Source: Cheilinus undulatus
Lineage: Eukaryota > Chordata > Actinopteri > Labriformes > Labridae
DNA length: 64,000 nt
Assembly (NCBI RefSeq): GCF_018320785.1
Contig: NC_054868.1
Coordinates: 44,957,874 to 45,021,873, forward strand
Reading direction: 5' to 3'
The notes below the pieces were generated by a model. That model was not told the origin of the DNA, searched no databases, and was given only the letters and a program-made list of their open reading frames with translations. The position numbers and the translations under genes are program-made. Of this stretch, positions 11,701-50,189 are shown one piece after another; the first letter of the stretch is position 1; each line of letters begins with the position of its first letter.

Positions 11701-14700
11701 GGATCTCTGCTGCTGAAAAGCATCAAATAGTGTAATGTCTTGGACAAGGAATGAAAACACTACATATTTCACGAAAACTTAAGCCTGATCATCGTACTGT
11801 GAAGAAATATGTGGCTGATTCAGAGCAAAGACAGGTTTGTGCTGATAAAAGCATGATGAGGAAAGTTTCTGCTGGACAAATTCATCGGATTGAGAGATCA
11901 GCTGCTTAAATGCCATTACATAGCAGCAAACAAGTATTAGAAGCTGCTGGTGCCTCTGGTGTCCCACCAACCTCAAGGTGTAGGATCCTCCAGAGGCTTG
12001 CAGTTGTGTATAAACCTACTATTCAGCCCCCCCTAACCAATGCTCACAAGCAGAAACGGTTGGAGGAGTAGTGGATGGTTGGATGGCCACCATGTCCCAA
12101 CAAGGCTGTGACATCAGCAAGGAGGGGGCGGAGTCATGTTCTGGGCCAGATTCATGAGGAGAGAGCTGGTGGGCCCCTCTAGGGTCCCTAAAGGTGTGAA
12201 AATGACCTTGGCAAAGTATATAGAGTTTCTGACTGACCACTTTCTTCAGTGGTACAAAAAGAAGAACTGTGCCTTCTGTAGCAAAATTATCTTCATGCAT
12301 GACAATGCTCCATCTCATGCTGCAAAGAATACCTCTGTGTTATTGGCTGCTATGGGCATAAAAGGTGTGATCCTCATCCACCCCTGACCTCAACCCTATT
12401 GAGAACCTTTGGAGCATCCTCAAGCGAAAGATCTATGAGGATGGGAGGCAGTTCACGTCAAAACAGAAACTCTGGGAGGCTATTCGGACATCTTGCAAAG
12501 AAATTCAAGCAGAAACTCTTCAAAAACTCACAAGTTCAATGGATGCAAGAATTGTGAAGGTGATATCAAAGAAGGGGTCCTATGTTAACATGTAACTTGG
12601 CCTGTTAAGATGTTTTCGATTGAAATAGCTTTTGATTTCAGTAAATATGACCTCCTAATGCCGCAAATTCAACAAATGACCATTTTCAGTTCTTTGCAGC
12701 CTGTAAAATGTTCTGAAACTCTGTTGTCCGTAATAATTTGGAACAGTGCATTTTGAGTTTATTTTAAAAAAATATGTTATCTTTGGGAGGTTTGTTCAAT
12801 AAAATTTGAATTATGCCTTAATGGTTGATAACCTTAAAATTATACTGACTTTCATTTGCATCGACTATTTAGGAAAACCAGAGAAAAATATCATTTCCAT
12901 AATAATTTGGAACGTGGTGGATATCAGGTGGCTTACTGTGAGTGTTTGCAGTCCTTAATAACTGTGTTGCTCTCTGCTTTACTCCAGCTATCTTCCCCTT
13001 TATGGGTCCAGTATTGCAGAAGTTTGAGTTTTCCTTCTTCCCTGCATCTGTCACTGACTTCTTTTATGCTGCGCTGCAAAAGTTAAAGACAGAGCGGAAG
13101 ACCAACAAGAAAAAGGTAAGACTGTCTGTGCATGTGTGTATTTACTATATGAACCTTTTGTAAAAGCAAAATCAAAGATATAAATAAAGCTATCTTTACT
13201 TGAAGGCTCGAGTGGATTTTCTTCAGCTGATGATTGACTCTCAGAAGGAGAATGACCCCAGTGGAGCAGTTCATGAAAAAGGTAGCACACATACTATACA
13301 CAGACATGCAGTGCCTACACATAAATAGAAGCACAACTTAAATGGTCTTAAATAAATCCCATTTCATCTCCCTAGGTTTAAGCGACCATGAGATCCTCTC
13401 TCAAGCAATGATCTTCCTCTTAGCTGGTTATGAAACAAGCAGCAGCTCTCTCACTTTCTTGGCTTACAATCTGGCAATAAACCCTGATGTTATGAAGAAG
13501 CTACAGAAAGAGATCGACGCCACCTTCCCCAACAAGGTACATTGGTAGCACCAGCTGTATATAACATGGACGTAGTCTCGTGACACCACTTCTGAAGCTG
13601 ACCCTTGAAACCCGTCTTGGGATTATCTTATTGAAATGCTCAGAGGTGTGCAGTCAGGAGCAGCAGGGCTAGCACTGCTAACCATGTTAAAAATAAAAAT
13701 GATATTTTTTTTTCAGAATTAAAAAGTTACTCTGAAATGTGTGTGGAATCAGTTACTTGTCTAGTATGGAACTCTATTCAGAAAATGAATCGTTATATTT
13801 TGTGGCGCTGAACAGAAATTTCCTACGTCCTTAACTCATCACAGCTCCTATCCTCTGCCGGGGTCAGCAGTAGTATCTTGTGCTGGCCTGGGTGTTGCTA
13901 TTTAAATAAGTGGATGTGATTGGCCTGTGGTCAGGTGTAAAGTAATGACGCTTTATTAGCCAGATATAATGGGAATGGGGGTGGATTTGGCAGCAGGCAT
14001 TGATACAGTTCTGGACCTATTTCAGCTGGCATTTTTAAGGCACTCGTTTGCTTCCCTTAATCTTTGCTTAGCTTAGCTAGAGGAAGGCCAAAGCCAACAA
14101 ATTGTGCGCCATTTAACAGTGGTGAATTATGATTGCTATGAGTAGTTGACAGCAAGCCTGGAGCAGAACAAGCTGTTTAGCTGGACCTGTCTATTCACCA
14201 GTACAAGCCCTGGCTCATGGAATAGCAGTGGAGCTTCACCAGGGCAGCTATCAAACATTAGGTCTTAGACCGTCACATTATGAATGTCGCTCAATTAAAA
14301 TCATTCATCCTAGTCAGAGCGATTCATCAGGAAGGATCACAGGGTGGATTTCAGCTACAAGTGATGGTTGAGAGCTAGTTTTTCTCCCTGGATAAGATTG
14401 GCGTTGCTTAAATATGCTTTTGGTGTTGCTTCTAGGTCAAAAGTGAAACTCTCTCTTACACTCTGACATGCACGGCACACACACGCTCTCTATCTGTTAC
14501 CAGCATTAAGAAGTGATTAATTTGCTTTCCACTGTAAATACTGTGGTCATGCATTTGGCATTCATATTTAAAATAGCTTATTTGGCGTTTCTTTGTAAAG
14601 TAACCTTAAAATAGTGTTTGGTTAGTAATTAGTTACAGCTGGCCCTGACTAAAACCTAACTGCACGCTACTGAAAATGCTGTCTCACAGTAACTTTCTGT

Positions 14701-16966
14701 CAACCTGGTGACAGGCAGGCAAAGAGGTTTCAAGGGGCTGAGGTGAATTTTGACCCTCCTGATCTGTCAGTCAGATCAGCCATACCCCTCGTTAGAAATA
14801 ACTTATCCTTTATTAAACCAAAAATAACCTTCTGTTCAGTGTGAGCCAGTCAAGAAAAGAACTAACTGGACCAAATTTGATTATTGAACCAGGTTGTATT
14901 TCTGCTGCAAAAGTGGACATTTTTTAACCTGGATTTGTTTCACACATCCATCTGGTAAACCTCTCATACACAGCATTTAGGAAAGGGCAGAGGCTTTGAA
15001 AAAATCAGAGGGTGATTGGATGAACGTTCTGTCTGTCACATCTTTCTGGGCCAATCAGTGCAACAAAACATGTGATGTAGCTGCTACCGAGGAGTAAATC
15101 CATAGAGAACTGCATAACACGAACCATGGCGACTGTAGACATGTCAGTACACGACTTTTGTTGTTTTTTTAAGAGAACAACCCACTGCTGTTCTTTGTTC
15201 TTCTTTTCACTAAGAAATGTCGTCAAGTTAAAACTTACACTTTAGCAGCATCAACGCTAATGTCTTCTGCCATGATTGCACTGGTTTCTTGTTGCTGCTT
15301 GCTTACGTCACAAATCCGCCGCGCCCGAAAGCACTGCCCCTCCTCACTGATTGGTCCTGTCACCTCCTAACGGGCCCAAACGGTTCAGATGGGAGCTTTG
15401 CAAGATAGATTCCCCAGTGACATACACGGAAATGGGCGTATCCATCTGCTTTGCAAGGTTAGACATTTTTGGCTTTTGCAGCCAGCCTCCAGTGGACACT
15501 TGAGAAACTGCAGGTTTTTGTGCTTCCCCAGTGGCTTAATTTCACTATGAAGAGACTTAATACAAGCTTATCAATAGTCCATTTTTCAAATTTGAATGAA
15601 AGACAAATGCACGATGTCTTTGGCTATTAGACTCCATTATGATTACTTTGTGTACTTGAAGGGGTAGAGGGGCCGACAGCAGGAACCCCTATGGAGACTA
15701 GAGATGAGCAGAAGACCTGTGAGGATCTAGACTAGATGCTGATTAACTGAGTGGAGGTGGCCGGGGTGGAGGAGGGTTACAGCGTCTGCTGATTCTGTCC
15801 ACTGTCCTCCTCTGTCAGTAAAGGCATAAAATGCCCAAAAATAAATCTAAATATATATGTCAGGTGCATGGTGATTGGACATACAAGGTTGTGGCAGAAT
15901 CTGATTAGCTTAGTGCCTAAGAGAGTAGATGCCCATTATCAGCTGAAGAGGGAATGAAAGAAGAAGGGAGAGATATTAACAAGTGGTGACAAATGAATGA
16001 GTAAGAAGAGACTTCCGTTGAGCTCCATTTTTATTTCCAGAGGTTGCTGCTTGGGTAGTAGTTTGGTTAGGGCAGTTTGTTGAAGCTCTTATTTTTACCT
16101 TGTACATCAGAGTTGTGGTCTCCTGTAAAAAAGAGAAAAATAAAGTCATGATAGATAGAAATCTTTTTCAAAGTGTCTCTGTGTTTGTGCAGGCTCCTGT
16201 AGAGTACCAGGCTCTCATGCAGATGGAGTATCTAGAATCCGCTATCAACGAGTCTCTCCGATTGTACCCCATTGCTGCACGTCTGGAGCGTGTTGCTCAG
16301 GCCTCCGTGGAGATTAATGGCCTTGTGATACCAAAGGGGATGGTTGTCATGGTACCCACATGGCCCATGCACCGGGACCCTGATGTGTGGCCTGAACCAG
16401 ATGAGTTTAAACCAGAAAGGTGAGGAAAGAAACCTGTTTGGAGAAAATCTTAACCGCTGAGGGTCAGTTTTTTTCAATTCTGTATGTGTTTGCTCCCATA
16501 GGTTCAGCAAGGAGAACAAAGACAATATTGATCCATACACGTACATGCCTTTTGGGATCGGGCCAAGAAACTGTATCGGGATGCGTTTTGCTCTGATGAT
16601 AATGAGACTAGCAATAGTGGAGATCCTCCAGAGGTACAGCTTCGCTGTGTGTAAGGAGACTGAGGTAAGACCAAACATGTTCAACTTGCCAGATTGACTG
16701 TGATATTGAGGGTTATATAATGTCCAGGTGATGACAAGCTATCTGTTTGTTGCATAATGTTTCTACCTTTTCTAACAGTTCAGCTTGTTTGCAGATTAAA
16801 ACAAACAAGGTAGACTTTTATGCCTTGTTGGCTTTGATTGCACTAGTTTTCTCTTCATGTGCCTTTCTCCTGCCAGGTCCCCTTTGAGATGGATGTCCTG
16901 GGCATGCTGGCTCCAAAACGGCCCATCAAACTCAAGCTGGTGCCACGGTCTGAGGCTGCAGGCTAA
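4613..16966 (+). CDS. cyp3a: Cytochrome P450 family 3 subfamily A-like monooxygenase (13 exons, complete)
   Basis: Exons: 4613-4683, 5924-6017, 10038-10090, 10286-10385, 10470-10583, 11035-11123, 11234-11382, 12988-13115, 13206-13281, 13376-13536, 16193-16419, 16502-16664, 16877-16966. All are GT-AG and join in phase to 504 residues, normal for CYP3A. Visible features are an N-terminal membrane anchor (about 8-25), the proline hinge [13 protein letters not shown], the C-helix W126xxxR130, the I-helix AGYET (308-312), ESLR (365-368), PERF (419-422) and the haem loop [10 protein letters not shown] with Cys445. The product is a haem-thiolate enzyme of the ER membrane that oxidises steroids and xenobiotics using electrons from P450 reductase. 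The sequence is close to teleost CYP3A forms; the subfamily number cannot be assigned by eye. No frameshift or missing residue is seen, so it should be functional. Introns 1, 2, 7 and 10 are swollen by repeats. Confidence 0.95.
5202..5726 (+). mobile_element. Tc1-like element with internal deletion, nested in hAT
   Basis: Inverted ends of about 30 bp carry the block ATTTATTAGACCACC at the left and its complement GGTGGTCTAATAAAT at the right, bounded by TA. Just before the right end is a decayed transposase N-terminus (Met at about 5613, then a helix-turn-helix-like stretch with a stop). Most of the transposase is deleted. ACCCTAACCCTAACC at 5223-5237 is telomere-like only by chance. Confidence 0.65.
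5726..5765. repeat. (TA)n microsatellite
   Basis: About 20 uninterrupted TA dinucleotides directly at the TA target of the nested Tc1-like element. Confidence 0.95.
6285..6430 (+). repeat. 20-bp minisatellite
   Basis: About seven tandem copies of a 20-bp unit GCCTTGCTTTAGCTTGTTTA with point differences, in cyp3a intron 2. It is preceded by a GC-rich stretch (6050-6280) with no recognisable exon. Confidence 0.9.
6431..7914. other. cyp3a intron 2, unremarkable part
   Basis: AT-rich intronic sequence. No conserved exon, RNA gene or clear transposon terminus was recognised. Confidence 0.5.
7915..9340. repeat. Dispersed noncoding repeat related to 200-1250
   Basis: It starts near GGGCTGCAAGCAGCACTGAAGG and contains GACTTCCTGTTGGGATTTGG, a GGGTCCAAGAGGCTTTTTGTA block and GGCAGAGGGGGGCGCTGTGA. 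Equivalent blocks occur at about 700-740 and 1125-1142. The copy is diverged and noncoding. The family was not identified. Confidence 0.5.
9341..10037. other. cyp3a intron 2, 3' part
   Basis: No feature was seen beyond the acceptor at 10036-10037. Confidence 0.5.
11463..12919 (+). mobile_element. Tc1-like transposon (dead) in cyp3a intron 7
   Basis: The left end CACCGTGTTCCAAATTATTATG and the right end AATAATTTGGAACGTGGTG are inverted, with TA on the left. The interior carries a decayed transposase: an N-terminal HTH region at about 11690-12000, then a stretch with [27 protein letters not shown] (second catalytic Asp) and a C-terminal [14 protein letters not shown] (Glu). The segment expected between about 12060 and 12070, with the first catalytic Asp, is deleted, and further stops and a small deletion near 12365 break it. 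A second copy of this family lies at 60541-61838 in the opposite orientation. Confidence 0.85.
13537..16192. other. cyp3a intron 10
   Basis: A 2.66-kb intron. It contains fragments of a fish dispersed repeat (CAGCCAGCCTCCAGTGGACA at about 15480, and a related AGAGGTTGCTGCTTGGG at about 16040). Otherwise nothing was recognised. Confidence 0.4.
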
Positions 16967-17128
16967 AGAAACAACACAAAGGACTGGTTAAAAAAAAAAA
17001 GCCTGTAGCCAGCCCAGTGGAGGAGGCTATGGGTTTTATGATTTTCCAGAAAGTTAAAAATGACTACAGGTCTTGGGTGGTCCTCTGTAGCTTGTGCACA
17101 CAGTAATGGAATTAACAAATTTCATAGG

Positions 17129-17134
17129 AATAAA
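17129..17134 (+). terminator. cyp3a: cyp3a polyadenylation signal
   Basis: Canonical AATAAA 163 bp after the cyp3a stop codon, giving a short 3' UTR. Confidence 0.8.
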
Positions 17135-17756
17135 GATTAAAATTGTTTTTTGCAACACAAAGCAAGGCAAGCCTGACATCTGAATTTCTCATTTACAAAT
17201 GACAGTAACTGACAACGATGGATAACGATGGAAGTGAGGTAAATGTAAACATAGCATATGCCTGTAAGCTCCACTGATGCTGTGGCGTATGATATGCCAG
17301 TCCTCAAAGGAGAATCTTAACAGTTCTGCTTTTAACGATATTAAAGCTTCTATTTGGTTTAGAGTTTATTTTGATACATTAGTTTACAATTATTGGTAGT
17401 TGTTGTTTAAAGGGGACTGATTTATGTTCAAACCACAATTCTGGAAAAGTTGGGATGTTGTATAAAATGTGAATAATACAGAGATTTGCAAATCCTTTTC
17501 AACCTTTATTCAACTGAATACAGCACAAAGACTAAATATAATTTGTTTTTTGCAAACATACCCACATTCTGATTTTGATGCCTGCAATACAGTTTTTAAA
17601 AAGTTGAGACAGGATCATGTTTACATCTCCTTTTCTTCTAACAGCACTCTGTAAGCATCTGAGGACTGAAGACACTAATTGTTGAAGTACTGTTAGTGGA
17701 ATTCTTTCTAATTTTTGCCCGATGTATATCCAACAGTGTGGGGTTTTACATTGTTG

Positions 17757-19014
17757 TACACTTTATTGCCAAAAGTATTCACTCACCCATCCAAATAATT
17801 GAAATCAGGTGTTCCAATCACTTCCATGGCCACAGGTGTATAAAATCAATAACCTAAGCATGCAGACTGTTTCTACAAACATTTGTGAAAGAATGGGTCG
17901 CTCTCAGGAGCTCAGTGAATTCCAGTGTGGTACTGTGATAGGATGCCACCTGTGCAACAAGTCCAGTGGTGAAATTTCCTTGCTCCTAAATATTCCACAG
18001 TCAACTGTCAGTGGTATTATAGCAAAGCGGAAGCGATTGGGAATGACTCAGCCATAAAGTGGTAGGCCACATAAAATGACGGTGTGGGGTCAGCAGAGGC
18101 TGAAGCGCATAGTGCTTAGAGGTCGCCAACTCTCTGCAGAGTCAATCTCTACGGACCTTCTAAGCTTGATGTGGCCTTCAGATTAGTTCAAGATCGGTGT
18201 GTAGAGACCTTCATTCTTCTTCTTCATTCTTCTTTCCATGGCTGAGCAGCTGCATCCAAGCCATACATAACTGAGTGCAATGCAAAGTGTCAGATGCAGT
18301 GGTGTAAAGCACGCCGCCACTGGACTCTAGAGCAGTTGAGACGCGATCTCTGGAGTGACGAATTAAGCTTCTCCACCTGGCAATCTGATGGGTAAGTCTG
18401 GGTTTGGTGGTTGCCAGGAGAACAGTATTTGTCTGACTGCATTGTGCCAAGTGTAAAGTTTGGTGGAGGGGGGGATTATGGAGTGGAGTTGTTGTTCAGG
18501 AGCTGGGCTTGGCCCCTTAGTTCTAGTGAAAGGAACTCTGAATGCTTCAGCATACCAAGAGATTTTGGACAATTCCATGCTCCCAACTTTGTGGGAACAG
18601 TTTGGGGATGGCCTCTTCCTGTTCCAACATGACTGTCCACCAGTGCACAAAACAAGGTCCATAAAGACATGGATGAGAGAGTTTGGTGTGGATGAACTTG
18701 ACTGGCCTGCACAGAGTCCTGACTTCAACTCGATAGAACACCTTTGGGATGAATTAGAGCGGAGACTGAGAGCCAGGCCTTCTTGTCCAACATCAGTGTG
18801 TGACCTCACAAATGTGCTTCTGCAAGAATGGTCAAAAATTCCCATAAGCACACTCCTAAACCTTGTGGAAAGCCTTCCCGGAAGAGTTGAAGCTGTTATA
18901 GCTGCAAAGGGTGGACCGACGTCATATTAAACCCTATGGATTAAGAATGGGATGTCTCTTAAGTTCAAATGCGAGTCAAGCCAAGTGAGCAAATACTTTT
19001 GGCAATATAGTGTA
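17757..19014 (+). mobile_element. Full-length Tc1-like transposon, transposase broken
   Basis: The 5' end TACACTTTATTGCCAAAAGT and the 3' end ACTTTTGGCAATATAGTGTA are near-perfect inverted ends with TA at both boundaries. The N-terminal transposase (17893-18057, MGRSQELSEFQ with a paired HTH) ends at a stop. The C-terminal part is open at 18460-18930, with a degenerate [10 protein letters not shown] block and SPDFNSIEHLWDEL (Asp and Glu of the DDE triad). The middle is frameshifted. It is about 1.26 kb long, near the normal Tc1 length. Confidence 0.85.
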
Positions 19015-19195
19015 TTTTGCGCTTTATATTGAGCTATACATTTTCAGTCCAATACCTGCATTCCCATACTGCAGACTAATGCTGACAGGACTCATGCAGA
19101 ATGTTGCTTGGCATTATCTTATTGAAATAAACGGGGTGTCAATGAAAAAAAAGATGAGGACCAAATAAGGCATATGCTGCTTCAAGACCTGTATC

Positions 19196-19953
19196 TACAG
19201 TGGTGTGAAAAAGTACTTGCCCCGTTTTTGATTCCTTATTTTTTTACATAATTATCACACATAAATGTTTCAGATCATCAAACCAACTTTAATATCTCAC
19301 AACGACAACCCAAGTAAATACAAAATGCAGTTTCTAAATGATGATTTTACTATGGGTAAAATCAAATCCAAATCCATCTGGCCCTATGTGAAAAGGTAAT
19401 CGCCCCCCTTGTTAAATCATGAGTTAACTGTGATTAACCACAGTTCTTGGAAAGCTGAGTTCAATTTCACTGGCCACAACCAGGCCTGATTACCGCCAGA
19501 TTTGTTGAATGAAGAAACTCACTTAAATAGAAGCTGTCAGACAAAGTGAAGTAGGCTACAAGATCTCACAAAGAAACGCATCATGCCACGATCCAAAGAA
19601 ATTCAAGAACAAATGAGAAACAACATGATTGAAATCTATCCATCTGGAAAAGGTTACAAAGCCATTTCCAATGTTTTGAGACTCCAGCGAACCACGGTCA
19701 GAGCCATTATCCACAAATGGAAAAAACTGTGAACAGTGGTTAACCTTCCCAAAAGTGGTCGGCCAACCAAAAAGTGCAACATGGACTCATCCAGGAGGTC
19801 ACAAAAGAATCCATAGCGACATCCAAAGAACTGCAGGCCTCACTGGCCTCAGCTAAGGTCAGAGTTCATGACTCAACCATCAGAAAGACACTGGACAAAA
19901 ATGGCATCATGGAAGAGTTCCAAGGCCAAAACCACTGCTGACAAAAAAGAACA
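19196..19953 (+). mobile_element. 3'-truncated Tc1-like transposon
   Basis: It starts with TACAGTGGTGTGAAAAAG at a TA. A transposase N-terminus begins at about 19583 (MPRSKEIQEQMRNNMIEIY) and meets a stop at about 19731. The right half with the catalytic region and right terminal repeat is missing. It joins directly to the antisense outer element near 19955. Confidence 0.7.
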
Positions 19954-20060
19954 CAATCTGGATGGGCCTTTTCCTCTTTAGCCCGAAGGACTCGATAGCC
20001 ATTATTTCCAAAAGCAATTTAAATTGTTGACTTGTCAGACCACAGCATGCTTATCCATTT

Positions 20061-21780
20061 CAGGTCCGTAAATTCAGCAAAACACTCTCAAGACGCACAG
20101 CCAAGAATAACCAAGAATAAATAATGGAACAATCAGCAGATGAAGTATCCCGACAAGACAGCGCCATGTCAGGACCAGCAATATTTCAGCAAAGACCCTT
20201 TTATCAGGGTTGCAGACAGTGAGCAGAAATGCCTGTTAAACTCTTGAGTACAACATATTTTTTACAACTAAACTTATCCCAGAAATCATTTATGTAAAAA
20301 GGTGCTGGGGAGTTAAATGAAGAAATAAGACCCCAGGCAGGACAATATAAACAGAAACACACCAATCTGGACATTATATCTAGTTGTTTTGCTTTACAGT
20401 TGACACTCACTCACGTTCTCTGGGAAAGATCTGTATAGAATGAGATAGCAAAAAACGCTTAAGTGGAACTGTTTTGAATCAGTGTATTCAGAAGGTTATT
20501 GACAAAAATGTGCCTGGGTCATCTTAAAACGCTCTAAAGTTTTATGTCACAACAGCGCCCTCATGTGGATGGTTTGTTTTAAATCCTTCTATCCATATAT
20601 ACTCCTGCTCCTTCCCGGATCCATTATCCAAGTTTTTCCTCCACCTTGTTCTTTCCATGTTTATAAACAGAGGGTAGAGTTGAAAAAAAAAAAAAAAAGA
20701 AGAAAAAAATTTGAGGTGGGCAAACCAGCTTCACAGCAGACACCACATGTTCTCAAGGGCTGGGACGGAGGAAAAGGAGCATACTTAGAGGAGCTGCAAT
20801 CTCTGACATAACAAAACCTACTGAATAAACTCCCAATCCTCAGTGATTTTTTTAAACCACGTATTCAGACTGTTTTACATCATTAGCTTTAGCCCCTCTT
20901 ATCATGTTAGCTCGTCTGTTCAAACTTTAAATTTCTTGTTTTATTGCGAGAAAGTCATGCACTCATTTCAATATTTTCAGTATCGAGCAAAGACATGAGG
21001 AGTAATCGACTGTCCTCAAAACTTCTGCACAAATCTCGAGATACTTCTGCTGCAGTTTCCTGATGTGACGTCATGAACTGTAGCCTATCGACCGGGATGT
21101 TGCGTTCAAAGAGACTCCTAATACAAATTACACAAAACTTCTCATTAGATCATGTAGTTTATTCTGCCACACAAAATCAATAATTGAAATGACAGTGCGT
21201 TTCATTATTTATTATTCTAAAATGAATAAATAATGGCATGTTGAGCTTATTCTTTCCAGAAAGTGGAGTTTTTCTTGTATTAAATTTTTGATGCTAACAT
21301 TATTGTCAAGCTACCACTAGCAATTTCTCTCCAAACACACTAAAAATGTTGTGAAAAACTTTTGACACTTAATTTTTTTTTAAGAAAATATAAACAACAA
21401 TTCTGATTGACAACATAAACACAGAGTAAAACAAATAGTAAAAAATGGTTGAGCCAATAAAATTACAGGCATACATTAAGTAAACACTTTAAAGGTCAGA
21501 CAATATTTCATTGCTTTTCTGTTAGCCTTTTTGACATAGTAGAAATATCCATTTTAACTTATTTTTTATCAATGCAGGGAAAAAGGTTGATTCTGTAAAA
21601 ATGTGCACGTATGGATGTGAAATTTAACAAACAGGAGGATGAGGTTGATCAAGAAAAAAATCTCATAATTTCTCCCAAAAAAACAAAACAAAAGATTTCA
21701 AATTTAAGGGAAAAGTTATTACACATCTTAGCGATGAAAAAATGATTCCAGTTTTTCCAAACTTCATATGAGAAGGTACA
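20061..21780. other. Intergenic stretch between cyp3a and foxk1
   Basis: AT-rich, with an A-rich tract at about 20684-20710. No coding exon or element terminus was recognised. Confidence 0.45.
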
Positions 21781-22057
21781 GTTCCAAAATAGTCAAGCTC
21801 TACACATGTTGACACACGTATGTCACCCAGCAGGCAAGGTCAAGCTCGATGACCCGGTCTGACCCAGTCTGGGTCTTTTCATCTCTGGTGATATGCCCAG
21901 TGGTTTCAGGCCCTCGGGACAGCCACAGCAGGAACGAGGGGTCATGGCAATCTTGCTTCCTTTTCAATGGTGCTCTCAGGTGCCTTATTAATCATATCTA
22001 TGCCTTACTTCAGCCTCAGTGTTTAGCCCAAGTATGCCTAAAACTTATGCACAGTAC
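21781..22057 (-). repeat. Fragment of inverted-repeat element (CAGTACTGTGCA family)
   Basis: On the minus strand it reads GTACTGTGCATAAGTTTTAG, followed by a GAGGCTGAAG.AAGGCATA block. The same blocks occur in plus orientation at 28126-28200. Its terminal CACAGTAC is where the hAT-like element at 22058 inserted. Confidence 0.55.
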
Positions 22058-22552
22058 TAGAGCTGGGTAGTTAATCAAAATTTAGACTGAATTGCAAAAA
22101 GTCCTCCTGCGAATCCCAGAATGTGCAATATTTCTTTAACCTGAAATGTGTTTCAAAATACCAGTTCAATACATTTTTTAGCAGAGATGTTATACATTAC
22201 ACATGATGCAAACATTCAAGTTTTTTTTTTACATAATTTTCAAAATCCTACTTTCCTTGTTTGTGTGTGTTTTTCTTATTAAAACTGAGAATGACATAAC
22301 ATGATAAATTCCTTCAATACAGTTTATATCGACTTTGCAATGAGTCAAGATAATTGCAATTAGATTTTTTTTCAGAATTGTTAAACCTTTGTTTAATCTA
22401 CCATATATTGTGTTTGGTATACTATAGAATGGTTTATTGCTTGTTTGTTGAGAAATGCACAAGATAGGGAACCTAAAGAATAATCATATTTCAAATCGCA
22501 ATACAGTCGAAATAAATTGCATTAGATTATTTTCCCAAATCGTTCAGCCCTG
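22058..22552. mobile_element. hAT-like MITE upstream of foxk1
   Basis: The element begins TAGAGCTGGGTAGTTAA and ends CGTTCAGCCCTG. CACAGTAC flanks it on both sides (22050-22057 and 22553-22560), a perfect 8-bp target duplication. It is about 495 bp and noncoding. Related copies are at 25041-25495 and about 26467-26927. It ends about 365 bp before the foxk1 ATG. Confidence 0.88.
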
Positions 22553-22689
22553 CACAGTACTGTATATTCTTGATCAGTCTTTACTCTTGATACATATGTC
22601 TACTATTTAGGCCCTAAGGAGGCATTCGAACAAATTTTAAACAATTTTACAACAGATACAACTTCTAAGAGGAGCTTAAACGTGACCGT

Positions 22690-50189
<27,500 letters not shown>

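Larger units (their letters stand above)
17420..20060 (-). mobile_element. Antisense Tc1-like element broken by two other Tc1-like elements
   Basis: Three pieces belong to one element on the minus strand: about 17420-17756, 19015-19195 and 19955-20060. Read on the minus strand the middle piece shows a degraded LFQ-stop-DNAK-QHSA motif, the second catalytic Asp block of a Tc1 transposase, followed by a stop. One intact-ended Tc1-like element (17757-19014) and one truncated element (19196 to about 19953) interrupt it. Outer ends are approximate. Confidence 0.6.

Noticed and set aside
16232-16684. 150-residue open frame on the minus strand
   Set aside because: It is antisense to cyp3a exons 11-12 and their short intron, and has no recognisable domain.
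18363-18851. 162-residue open frame on the minus strand
   Set aside because: It is the shadow of the plus-strand Tc1-like transposase C-terminus.
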